From a virus: a stretch of DNA of 27,211 nt. How positions within the stretch are numbered: position 1 is the stretch's first letter; the number at the start of each line of letters is the position of its first letter. Location of the stretch: positions 1 through 27,211 of the IMG/VR virus record IMGVR_UViG_3300030106_005773; one strand, 5' to 3'. Positions 16,416 through 22,651 of the stretch are shown in pieces. A model generated the notes under the pieces. The model did not search any database. It saw nothing but the letters and a program-made list of their open reading frames with translations, and was not told the DNA's origin. The position numbers were made by a program, and so were the translations under genes.

Positions 16416-16732
16416 CTACAGAAAAGTTTATAGAAAACTTACAGGATCTTGTTAAAGATGATATCGAAGGTTTGGTAGAGGCAAAACGCTCTTACGGAAA
16501 CAGTTGGAAAAAGCGTGGCGGAGTTGGTGCTTTTATGATGCTTGCTCGTAAGTGGGATAGAATAGAAAACCAAGTTAAAGAAACTAATTATGATATTTTA
16601 TCAGCATGTAGGTCAAACATGAGCGATGATGGTATACTAGATGACATAAGGGATTTACGAAGATACTTATTACTTGTAGAAGAAGAGGTTAGTTTCATTG
16701 TTATAGAGGAAGCAAGAAGAGGTAAAAAATAA
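16412..16732 (+). CDS. Nmad1-like (DUF1599) nucleotide-modification-associated protein
   Basis: A GTG start at 16412 is preferred: AGGAGG (16401-16406) lies 5 bases before it and the codon overlaps the hydroxymethylase stop. A longer ATG frame from 16391 is less likely. The 106-residue all-helical product has KRSYGNSWKKRGGVGAF followed by a K-x-DRIENQV helix and a C-terminal D-x-x-RYLLLVEEEV helix. This is the pattern of nucleotide modification associated domain 1 (PF07659), which Iyer and colleagues found beside hydroxymethylpyrimidine synthases. It is similar in style to MazG-type nucleotide-binding bundles, and may control the modified nucleotide pool or partner the hydroxymethylase. Confidence 0.8.
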   Translation: MTTEKFIENLQDLVKDDIEGLVEAKRSYGNSWKKRGGVGAFMMLARKWDRIENQVKETNYDILSACRSNMSDDGILDDIRDLRRYLLLVEEEVSFIVIEEARRGKK

Positions 16733-16897
16733 TTGAATAAAGGATTAGATGAAAAAGCAAAGGCTGTTTGTGAGTGTGGGAAAATTGAAAAGATAGTAAC
16801 TTTTCGTAATCTTAAAAATAAATGGCCGATTTGTGAGTGTAAACAACCTATGAGAGTACATAAAAATGCAGATACCCCTGTTTCAACCTCCAACTGA
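16733..16897 (+). CDS. Tiny zinc-ribbon protein with TTG start (54 aa)
   Basis: An open frame from TTG at 16733, right after the Nmad1-like stop, with a plausible AGAGG site about 10 bases upstream. It encodes VCECGK, then 20 residues, then WPICECK: a CxC...CxC zinc-ribbon with the basic stretch IVTFRNLKNKWP between. Its last 32 bases overlap the DNA polymerase start. Without it there would be an unexplained 130-base gap in an otherwise gap-free operon. No ATG is available in frame near the start. Moderately sure it is real. Confidence 0.6.
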   Translation: MNKGLDEKAKAVCECGKIEKIVTFRNLKNKWPICECKQPMRVHKNADTPVSTSN

Positions 16898-18758
16898 GTG
16901 GGTTATGCCTGACGGCTACCCTGATTTATCAGCAGAACAAGAAATATGTATCGACCTAGAAACTAAAGACCCAAACTTAATGACAATGGGTAGTGGTTGG
17001 GCTAGAAGAGATGGACACATCATAGGCATCGCTGTTGCCTGTACAAAAGGAGAGTGGTACTTTCCTATTCGTCATGAAATTGGTCCCAATCTAGACGAGA
17101 AAATAACTCTCAACTGGGTGCGAGATTTATGTAGTATAAAGAGAAAGTATATTTTTCATAACGCTACTTACGATGTCGGTTGGTTACTTGCTGAGGGCAT
17201 TACTATTTCTGGCAAAATCATAGACACAATGGTCGTAGCCCCATTGTTAGACGAGAATCGTTTTAGTTATGCTCTTAATTCATTATGTAAAGATTACTTA
17301 CAAGACCGTAAGAGCGAAAAAGAGTTGTACGAGGCAGCCTCAGCTTTTGGAGTAAACGCTAAAAGTGAGATGTACAAACTTCCAGCATCACATGTGGGTT
17401 CTTATGCAGAACACGATGCTCGATTAACTCTTAAACTCTGGCAACATTTCAAACCCCTACTGGTTAAAGAGGACATACAAGATATTTTTAATTTAGAATT
17501 AGATATTCTCAAAACAATCATACCCATGAGACACAAGGGCGTAAGAGTAGATCTAGACAAAGCAGAAAAAATAAAAGAAGATCTTTTAAAGAGAGAAGAA
17601 AAACTATTGTCTGCTATAAAGAACAAGACAGGTATTGCTGTAGAGATCTGGGCAGCAGAGAGTGTGGCAAAAGTTTTTGATAAATTAGGTCTGTATTACA
17701 GTAAAACAGAAAAAACTCAAGCTCCAAGTTTTACTAAAGGATTTTTGGTCAACCACCCTCACGAAGTACCCCAAATGATTGTTCAGGCAAGAGAATACCA
17801 AAAGGCTCGGTCAACTTTTATTGACACTATTTTAAAACATCAGATAAATGGTCGTATCCATGCTGAGCTTCATCCTCTTCGTAGTGATGACGGTGGTACG
17901 GTGACAGGAAGATTTAGTTATAGCAACCCAAATCTACAACAGATTCCAGCTCGCCATGGAGAAATTGGTCCAATGATTCGTAGCTTGTTTTTACCAGAAG
18001 AAGACACAGTGTGGGGAGCCTTTGATTATAATAGCCAAGAGCCACGAATAGTTGTTCATTATGCTACCTTGATGAATTTTTATGGAGCAGAAGAATTTGC
18101 ACAACAGTATAATGAAGACCCATACACAGACTTTCATCAAATGGCGGCAGATATCGTGAACGTACCAAGAAAACAAGCTAAGGACATAAACTTAGGATTG
18201 TTCTATGGTATGGGAACTAAGAAGCTCGCTGCAAGTCTAGGTTTAGACTTTGAAGATGCACAAGATTTGTTTGCTATCTACCATGAAAAAGTGCCTTTCG
18301 TACGACAACTCCATGAGTACTGCTCTAATCGTGCAACAAATAAGGGAGTAATCCGTACTCTGTTGGGAAGAAGATGTAGGTTTGATAAGTGGGAGCCGAA
18401 CAAGTATGGAGTTTGGAAACCCATGACTTATCAGGAGGCATACAATGAACATGGTCCTGCAATCAAAAGAGCATTTACATACAAAGCTCTAAATAAATTA
18501 ATCCAAGGATCTGCAGCAGACCAAACGAAAGCGGCGATGGTCGCTCTTGCAAACGAGGGAATATTACCCATGATACAAGTACATGATGAGTTAGACATAT
18601 CCGTTGAAAGTGAAGCTCAAGCTAAACACATAAAAGAAATCATGGAGACCTGTGTTGAATTAAAAGTCCCAAGTGTTGTAGATGCAGAGGTCGGTACAAA
18701 TTGGGGAGAGGCAAAACAACCTTTTGAGGAGTATAAAAAATGGAAGACAAAAACTTAA
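16866..18758 (+). CDS. Family A DNA polymerase with 3'-5' exonuclease
   Basis: The replicative polymerase of the phage, 630 residues. The 3'-5' exonuclease domain occupies about 25-190: ExoI CIDLETKD (D30, E32), ExoII HNATYDV, ExoIII YAEHDARLT. The polymerase domain has motif A DYNSQEPRI (D387), the O-helix RKQAKDINLGLFYGMG (R435, K439, L443, Y447) and motif C QVHDELD (H573, D574). L443 aligns with E. coli Pol I F762, so this is a Leu762-type enzyme. There is no 5'-3' exonuclease domain. The chosen ATG gives the N-terminus MQIPLFQPPTEW. It overlaps the tiny zinc-ribbon gene upstream and the HD nucleotidase downstream. Confidence 0.97.
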   Translation: MQIPLFQPPTEWVMPDGYPDLSAEQEICIDLETKDPNLMTMGSGWARRDGHIIGIAVACTKGEWYFPIRHEIGPNLDEKITLNWVRDLCSIKRKYIFHNATYDVGWLLAEGITISGKIIDTMVVAPLLDENRFSYALNSLCKDYLQDRKSEKELYEAASAFGVNAKSEMYKLPASHVGSYAEHDARLTLKLWQHFKPLLVKEDIQDIFNLELDILKTIIPMRHKGVRVDLDKAEKIKEDLLKREEKLLSAIKNKTGIAVEIWAAESVAKVFDKLGLYYSKTEKTQAPSFTKGFLVNHPHEVPQMIVQAREYQKARSTFIDTILKHQINGRIHAELHPLRSDDGGTVTGRFSYSNPNLQQIPARHGEIGPMIRSLFLPEEDTVWGAFDYNSQEPRIVVHYATLMNFYGAEEFAQQYNEDPYTDFHQMAADIVNVPRKQAKDINLGLFYGMGTKKLAASLGLDFEDAQDLFAIYHEKVPFVRQLHEYCSNRATNKGVIRTLLGRRCRFDKWEPNKYGVWKPMTYQEAYNEHGPAIKRAFTYKALNKLIQGSAADQTKAAMVALANEGILPMIQVHDELDISVESEAQAKHIKEIMETCVELKVPSVVDAEVGTNWGEAKQPFEEYKKWKTKT

Positions 18759-19309
18759 AACTATTAGAAAAAAGATTACGAGGAGGTCAGGTTTTAAGAT
18801 ATCACACTCGCCCCGAAATAATGAATGGACAGAATGTCGCAGCTCACACTTGGAAAACAGTAGTGATTTTACACACTCTTTGGCCTGATGTGAGCAAAAA
18901 TACTCTTTTACACATGCTTTACCATGATGTTGCCGAGTTTGAAACAGGAGACATGCCAGCGACAACTAAATGGAAATATGACGAGCTTGCCCAAATCATG
19001 AACAGAGTAGAATCAGATTACGAAGACCAACTAGGTATTGGTGAAAACACGATAAAAGTATCCCCAAGAGAAAAGTCTCTTTGTGATATGGCAGATAAAC
19101 TAGAGTTAGTGTTTCATTGTCACAGACTACTGAAAGAGGGAAACACTCATGCAGAGGATGTTTTTATAAAAGGATATAACTATCTGAGATCTAAATATAA
19201 AGATAACAAAGATTTTAAAATTGTTGTCCCCATTCTTGAGGAGTTAGCTAAAACAAACCCCAGAAAAGATAGTATACAAGACATGCTAGAAAAACTCTAC
19301 TCTATGTGA
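18740..19309 (+). CDS. HD-domain 5'-deoxynucleotidase (YfbR-like)
   Basis: A 189-residue HD phosphohydrolase overlapping the polymerase end by 19 bases. Metal ligands are H36, the H62-D63 pair in HMLYHDVAEFETGDMP, and D116/D119 in CDMADKLEL, in YfbR-type spacing. E66 matches the YfbR catalytic glutamate. YfbR-family enzymes dephosphorylate dNMPs. In a phage making unusual pyrimidines this could remove unwanted dTMP, dCMP or other monophosphates, or act in salvage. That link is inference from context. Confidence 0.92.
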   Translation: MEDKNLKLLEKRLRGGQVLRYHTRPEIMNGQNVAAHTWKTVVILHTLWPDVSKNTLLHMLYHDVAEFETGDMPATTKWKYDELAQIMNRVESDYEDQLGIGENTIKVSPREKSLCDMADKLELVFHCHRLLKEGNTHAEDVFIKGYNYLRSKYKDNKDFKIVVPILEELAKTNPRKDSIQDMLEKLYSM

Positions 19310-19331
19310 AAACACAAGAAATAAAAAGAAA

Positions 19332-19359
19332 AGCTCACTAAATTTTTGTATGTTATATT
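19332..19359 (+). promoter_or_regulatory. Promoter with conserved AGCTCACTAA block, leaderless type (copy 1)
   Basis: AGCTCACTAA (19332-19341), 12 bases, then TATATT (19354-19359) preceded by TG in extended -10 position. The ATG at 19366 begins exactly 6 bases later, where transcription would start. The same block, the same spacing and the same distance to an ATG recur at 21731-21765. Confidence 0.65.
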
Positions 19360-19365
19360 ATTTGT

Positions 19366-19449
19366 ATGTTTTATGAATTTATAATCTGGCTTTTTGGTTT
19401 CTGTACTTGTGCAGTAATCTTTAGCTTGATTATAATGTGGGATAGATAA
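19366..19449 (+). CDS. 27-aa single-pass membrane peptide on a leaderless mRNA
   Basis: An ATG at 19366 opens 27 codons ending TAA at 19447-19449. The product begins MFYEF and ends MWDR, and the middle is almost entirely hydrophobic (IIWLFGF, CAVIFSLII) with two cysteines: one membrane helix with the acidic residue near the N-terminus and Asp-Arg at the C-terminus. There is no Shine-Dalgarno. The ATG sits 6 bases after a -10 box, so the mRNA would start at the ATG itself. It may be an inner-membrane regulator, a holin-like or a superinfection-exclusion peptide; none is shown. Support is the duplicated promoter architecture, not homology. Confidence 0.5.
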   Translation: MFYEFIIWLFGFCTCAVIFSLIIMWDR

Positions 19450-19466
19450 GTACACAGGAGGAGCAT

Positions 19467-19637
19467 ATGGATGACCTAAGTATTTTATACATACTCAAAT
19501 GTGTCAGGGAAAAATACGATTCTCTGCCACCAAAACACTTTGACGCGTATCTACACGGAGAAATAAATACCTATGAAAATAAACTCGACAATTTTATAGA
19601 AAACACAACACCTGAAGAACTTAAAGGAAAACAATGA
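19467..19637 (+). CDS. Small acidic hypothetical protein (56 aa)
   Basis: ATG at 19467 with a perfect AGGAGG (19457-19462) before it. The product starts MDDLSILYILKCVREKYDSL, is helical and acidic, and has no recognised domain. The stop overlaps the start of the next small gene (ATGA at 19634), so the two are coupled. Confidence 0.75.
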   Translation: MDDLSILYILKCVREKYDSLPPKHFDAYLHGEINTYENKLDNFIENTTPEELKGKQ

Positions 19638-19810
19638 AACAAAAAAATATAAACTTAAGACCAAACGAAAACTTATACATGAGCGTTTACGAAGACGGAA
19701 CAGTAGAATACATTCCTGCTACACCAAAAGACCACAAAAAAGAAGTTAAAAGGTTGAGAAATCTTGGGGTTGTGTTTGCTACTGAAAAAAGAAACGATTT
19801 AGTAAAATGA
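19634..19810 (+). CDS. Small basic hypothetical protein (58 aa)
   Basis: ATG at 19634 overlaps the previous stop, and its own stop overlaps the ATG of the next gene at 19807, an ATGA chain that argues for real translation. AAAGGAAA just upstream can serve as ribosome-binding site. The product is basic, with a short beta region (LYMSVYEDGTVEYIPA) and a Lys-rich helix. No family recognised. Confidence 0.72.
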   Translation: MKQKNINLRPNENLYMSVYEDGTVEYIPATPKDHKKEVKRLRNLGVVFATEKRNDLVK

Positions 19811-20319
19811 ATATATTTATATTGAGTTGGGATCACCAAACCAATGCTCAGTGGCATTGTGATAAGCATGTAGTCAAAATGCCATTAGAAACCACCCAAA
19901 TGCTGAGCACCGTTTATCATCGATATACTAATGATGGTCCTTACAAACCTGTTCACCAAAAGCATCCATGTACTCTCTGGGCAGGAACCACCATTGATAA
20001 CTATAAATGGTTGCATGATTTAGGTGTAAGTCTTTGTAAAGAATACACTTATCGTTACGACAAGATTCACGCTTGTGAAAAAGTTCTTGCATTGATCGCT
20101 GAGCCTCCTGTACAGTTAAAAGAGGAAGGTTTTACTACGCCCTATCAGGCAATGCCTGAAGAGTACAAAGACAGAAATACTCTTGTGGCTTATCATAACT
20201 ATTACATAAATGAAAAAGCGAGGTTTTGTAAATGGAAAAGAAGACCAATCCCAAAGTTCATGCAGACAGTCATGGCACAAATGTTATCCCATTCAAGGCA
20301 AGACCAACCCCTATCGTAG
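19807..20319 (+). CDS. Conserved phage protein resembling the pyrimidine-dimer glycosylase fold
   Basis: A 170-residue protein. Its N-terminus MNIFILSWD followed by HCDKHVVKMPLETTQML is reminiscent of phage proteins related to the T4 endonuclease V/Pyr_excise group (a His-x-x-Lys-His helix near the start), followed by HPCTLWAGTTIDNYKWL and EYTYRYDKIHACE. The matches are by eye and the catalytic N-terminal Thr of T4 DenV is absent, so DNA glycosylase activity should not be assumed. Its rich set of Trp, Tyr, His and Cys residues suggests a compact enzyme. It overlaps neighbours on both sides, by 4 bases upstream and about 88 bases downstream. Confidence 0.85.
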   Translation: MNIFILSWDHQTNAQWHCDKHVVKMPLETTQMLSTVYHRYTNDGPYKPVHQKHPCTLWAGTTIDNYKWLHDLGVSLCKEYTYRYDKIHACEKVLALIAEPPVQLKEEGFTTPYQAMPEEYKDRNTLVAYHNYYINEKARFCKWKRRPIPKFMQTVMAQMLSHSRQDQPLS

Positions 20320-20459
20320 AGGAAGAAACAGTCAGTATTGTGGTCTGTGGTCTTTGTCACGGAAACACTTTCCATTTGATAGGTGAAGGAGAAGACGAAG
20401 GGAAAATCGCATGTGCGACTTGTGGCTATAAAATAGGTAGCGAGTGGAAAATAAAATAA
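20232..20459 (+). CDS. Small zinc-ribbon protein (75 aa)
   Basis: The start at 20232 has GAGG 8 bases upstream and lies deep inside the preceding gene, so about 88 bases are used in two frames. The C-terminal half is a zinc ribbon: VVCGLCHG, about 17 residues, then ACATCGYKIGSEW (CxxC...CxxC). The N-terminal 35 residues look disordered. Such proteins often bind nucleic acid or RNA polymerase; the target is unknown. Confidence 0.82.
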   Translation: MEKKTNPKVHADSHGTNVIPFKARPTPIVEEETVSIVVCGLCHGNTFHLIGEGEDEGKIACATCGYKIGSEWKIK

Positions 20460-20466
20460 GAGGTAA

Positions 20467-20502
20467 AAAGACTTAACAGACAAAACTGTCTGTGTATATA
20501 CT
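20467..20502 (+). promoter_or_regulatory. Promoter with operator-like dyad in its spacer
   Basis: TTAACA (20473-20478), an 18-base spacer and TATACT (20497-20502), preceded by AAAGAC. A perfect inverted repeat, ACAGACA-AAAC-TGTCTGT (20476-20493), fills the end of the -35 and most of the spacer, which is a typical position for a repressor site. AAAGACTTAACA also occurs at 25105-25116, and AAAGACTT in the promoter at 11169. Confidence 0.65.
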
Positions 20503-20541
20503 ATATATACATTAACAAAACACTTATAGAAGGAGGTGTTT

Positions 20542-20727
20542 ATGACAACAGAAACAGTAGAAATCACAAAGGGACAATTTCATCACTTTGTGAGAATACA
20601 AAACTCTGGTGAATACAATATGGTTGATAACGCGGTAGCTCAGATTATAGGTATCGATCGTGATCAGCACATGAGTATTCTAAAAAACTATGAAGAACTT
20701 GAACAAAAATACGGTTCAGGGGAATAG
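20542..20727 (+). CDS. Small hypothetical protein (61 aa)
   Basis: The start at 20542 is set by AGGAGG (20531-20536). It is the first gene behind the dyad-bearing promoter. Mixed composition with an ITKGQFHHFVRIQNS segment and an acidic C-terminal helix; no family recognised. It is followed after 2 bases by the next gene. Confidence 0.75.
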   Translation: MTTETVEITKGQFHHFVRIQNSGEYNMVDNAVAQIIGIDRDQHMSILKNYEELEQKYGSGE

Positions 20728-20729
20728 TT

Positions 20730-21176
20730 ATGGGTGACAGATGTAGTATACAGTTTGTCCAAAAGACCAAAAGTCTTAACGATAAACCTGTGACTTATAA
20801 GTCTGTTGTATTGTTTAATCACTGGGGAGGTAAATCCTTCCCAGCGTTCGCTGAGCAATGGTTAGACAAACACAACAAACGACTTGCAAGTTCTCGCAGA
20901 AAAAACTCTTCCGACCCCATTACTCGCATGGACCCAAATCAGTTAATGATGCAGTTCATACGAGATATTTCAAGGATGGAAGATTTTGACTCTAGTCATG
21001 ATTGTGAGTCGCACATGTTTTATATGAGCGAACCACACTCTAGACCAACCAATCCTAGATATTTTACATGTAGTTTATATCTAGGAGCGGACGAAAATAG
21101 TGGAGATAACTCAGACAATGGGCATTTTATTATAGATGTACCCGAGCCTATGTATCTCCCTAAGGAGAAAATCTAA
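20730..21176 (+). CDS. Hypothetical protein (148 aa)
   Basis: A good GGGGA site precedes ATG 20730. The product starts MGDRCSIQFV and contains VVLFNHWGGKSF and a C-terminal YLGADENSGDNSDNGHFIIDVPEP segment: a beta-rich soluble protein with an Asp/Asn-rich loop. It resembles unannotated phage proteins of the 'MGDR/MGERC' type, but no function is known to me. The stop overlaps the next start (TAATG). Confidence 0.85.
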   Translation: MGDRCSIQFVQKTKSLNDKPVTYKSVVLFNHWGGKSFPAFAEQWLDKHNKRLASSRRKNSSDPITRMDPNQLMMQFIRDISRMEDFDSSHDCESHMFYMSEPHSRPTNPRYFTCSLYLGADENSGDNSDNGHFIIDVPEPMYLPKEKI

Positions 21177-21403
21177 TGAAACAAAACCAAAAGTGGAGTT
21201 ACATTGATAATGATGGCAACATAAAAAGGAAGGAACCTTGTTGTATCTGTGGTTCTCCAATAGAACCTCAAAGGGATGCAGAGGGTAAAATATTCTGGGA
21301 GCATGGTCACAATGCACAACCTGTTATGGACGGCAGTTGTTGTGACAAGTGTAATCAGGAAAAAGTAATTCCTGCTCGACTACAAGGTATTATGAGTACC
21401 TAG
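21176..21403 (+). CDS. Small zinc-finger protein (75 aa)
   Basis: It begins at an ATG overlapping the previous stop, with AAGGAG upstream. The motif EPCCICGSPI, about 25 residues with an HGHN turn, then SCCDKCNQEK forms a four-cysteine zinc finger (CxxC...CxxC), similar in style to HNH-associated zinc knuckles but lacking an HNH catalytic core. A DNA- or RNA-binding role is inferred. Confidence 0.82.
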   Translation: MKQNQKWSYIDNDGNIKRKEPCCICGSPIEPQRDAEGKIFWEHGHNAQPVMDGSCCDKCNQEKVIPARLQGIMST

Positions 21404-21423
21404 TAGTCTGTAGGAACTAAATG

Positions 21424-21468
21424 GGATAGATAGGTGAAGTTGATGTAAAGGTATACGCCTATCTATCC
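21424..21468 (+). repeat. Intergenic hairpin, GGATAGATAGG family
   Basis: GGATAGATAGG (21424-21434) pairs perfectly with CCTATCTATCC (21458-21468), with two more pairs inside (one G-U), and a 19-base loop. It is the partner of the hairpin at 12568-12612: both start GGGATAG, have loops of about 20 bases and end shortly before AGGAGAA. No T-run. Confidence 0.7.
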
Positions 21469-21494
21469 TTAATAAATTAACAGGAGAAAAACAA

Positions 21495-21707
21495 ATGAAA
21501 GAGTACAGAATAACATTTAGAAATGAAATCTATTCGTATGTGGATATAGAAGCTGAGAATGAAGATGACGCTCAAGAAATAGCTGAAATGATATCTAACA
21601 ACACATACAAGGGTGACATAAAAGTTGCACACGACCAAACAGTAGACAGTAACCTAGAGGAACAAGACTCTGAGGGTTGGGAAATTCATGAAGTAGAGGA
21701 GTCTTAG
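21495..21707 (+). CDS. Small acidic protein, DpnD/PcfM-like pattern (70 aa)
   Basis: ATG with AGGAGAA upstream. The product EYRITFRNEIYSYVDIEAENEDDAQEIAE... has the small beta-beta-alpha pattern (a strand, then 'VEAENEDDAxExA') seen in DpnD/PcfM-type and similar stand-alone domains. Very acidic. The family match is by eye. It follows the stable hairpin at 21424 directly. Confidence 0.78.
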   Translation: MKEYRITFRNEIYSYVDIEAENEDDAQEIAEMISNNTYKGDIKVAHDQTVDSNLEEQDSEGWEIHEVEES

Positions 21708-21730
21708 AACAAATAAGATAAAGCGATAGT

Positions 21731-21758
21731 AGCTCACTAATTAAAAACATATTATAAT
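21731..21758 (+). promoter_or_regulatory. Promoter with conserved AGCTCACTAA block, leaderless type (copy 2)
   Basis: AGCTCACTAA (21731-21740), 12 bases, TATAAT (21753-21758), then 6 bases to ATG 21765. Spacing is identical throughout to copy 1 at 19332. The following gene has no Shine-Dalgarno, so a leaderless transcript is expected. Confidence 0.68.
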
Positions 21759-21764
21759 ATTATT

Positions 21765-22169
21765 ATGAATATAGAAAAAACAATTAGTAGGGCTAGAAAG
21801 CAAACCAATAAGATTTCAAAGCCTAAACCAAGAGAAAAAGGACAACCGTTTGAAAAGATGTATAAACAGATGAACTTTTTCTACCAACTAAACGGACACT
21901 GTCTTGTGCCGTTTTGCTCAAATACCGATCCCATGAGAAAACTATATACATGGGTCGTTAGAATGAGGCAATTACGGAAAACAGGAAGTAGAGCCCTTAC
22001 ACCTGAAAGGATAGCAAGGCTCAACAAAATTAACTTTATCTGGGATGTGCGTCTTGAGCACTTGTTTGGTAGAGTGCGAAGAGACCAAGAGCTATCTGTT
22101 GAAAGTTTAAAACAGATAAGAAAAGCTATTGGTCATTATGTGCAATGGTTAGAGGAGGAAAGCAAATGA
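21765..22169 (+). CDS. Stand-alone helicase-associated (HA) domain protein (134 aa)
   Basis: Residues about 30-95 fit the helicase-associated domain (PF03457): FEKMYKQMNFFYQLNGHCLVP, then LYTWVVRMRQLRKTGSRALTPERIARLNKINFIWD, with the spaced Trp-x3-MRxxRK and L-x2-I-x-F-x-W signature. The N-terminus is very basic. HA domains normally sit behind SF2 helicase cores and bind DNA. Here the domain stands alone, possibly as a partner of the SNF2-like helicase or as an independent DNA-binding protein. No ribosome-binding site; the ATG falls where transcription should start. Confidence 0.82.
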   Translation: MNIEKTISRARKQTNKISKPKPREKGQPFEKMYKQMNFFYQLNGHCLVPFCSNTDPMRKLYTWVVRMRQLRKTGSRALTPERIARLNKINFIWDVRLEHLFGRVRRDQELSVESLKQIRKAIGHYVQWLEEESK

Positions 22170-22405
22170 GTGTAGATGAAAAACCAAAATATAAAACATT
22201 TAGAGTAGTTGAAGAATATAATGTGCAAGTCAGTTTTGACGTAGAAGTACCTGTAGTTTATGACGAAGGATCAGATGAGCCTATGGTGTTTTGTAAGAAG
22301 CAAGATTGTTATGTTGAGCCAGAGGACGCAGTAGAGAACTATAAACATGACAAAGTAGATGAAGATTGGGAATTTATACAAACATTAGAAACAAAGGAGA
22401 TATAA
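22166..22405 (+). CDS. Small acidic hypothetical protein (79 aa)
   Basis: The start at 22166 is set by AGGAGG 7 bases upstream and overlaps the previous stop (ATGA). A beta-rich, strongly acidic product with two cysteines (FCKKQDCYVEP). No family recognised. Immediately followed by the next gene. Confidence 0.75.
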   Translation: MSVDEKPKYKTFRVVEEYNVQVSFDVEVPVVYDEGSDEPMVFCKKQDCYVEPEDAVENYKHDKVDEDWEFIQTLETKEI

Positions 22406-22651
22406 ATGAACGACCTTGTCCGTAAGAGAAATACCTCTCTACCCAAAGATTATGTTGATACACCCTATGCTCTCAAGGTTAGGCTTAGAGACACCAAAGC
22501 AGATATGGCCACCTTTTTAATCCAAAACTTTGCCAGTCAAAAAAGCCAACTCAAGCCAAGAGCGTTTAAAGAGTATACTAAACTAGAGCAAAAAATTGAA
22601 GACACAAAAAGAAGATTAACCAAACTAGGAGTAAACCATGAAAAACTTTAA
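22406..22651 (+). CDS. Small basic helical protein (81 aa)
   Basis: ATG directly after the previous stop, with AAAGGAG upstream. Helical and basic, with a C-terminal half predicted to form a coiled coil (YTKLEQKIEDTKRRLTKLG). Possibly DNA-binding or a dimer; no family recognised. Its end overlaps the next start by 14 bases. Confidence 0.75.
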   Translation: MNDLVRKRNTSLPKDYVDTPYALKVRLRDTKADMATFLIQNFASQKSQLKPRAFKEYTKLEQKIEDTKRRLTKLGVNHEKL

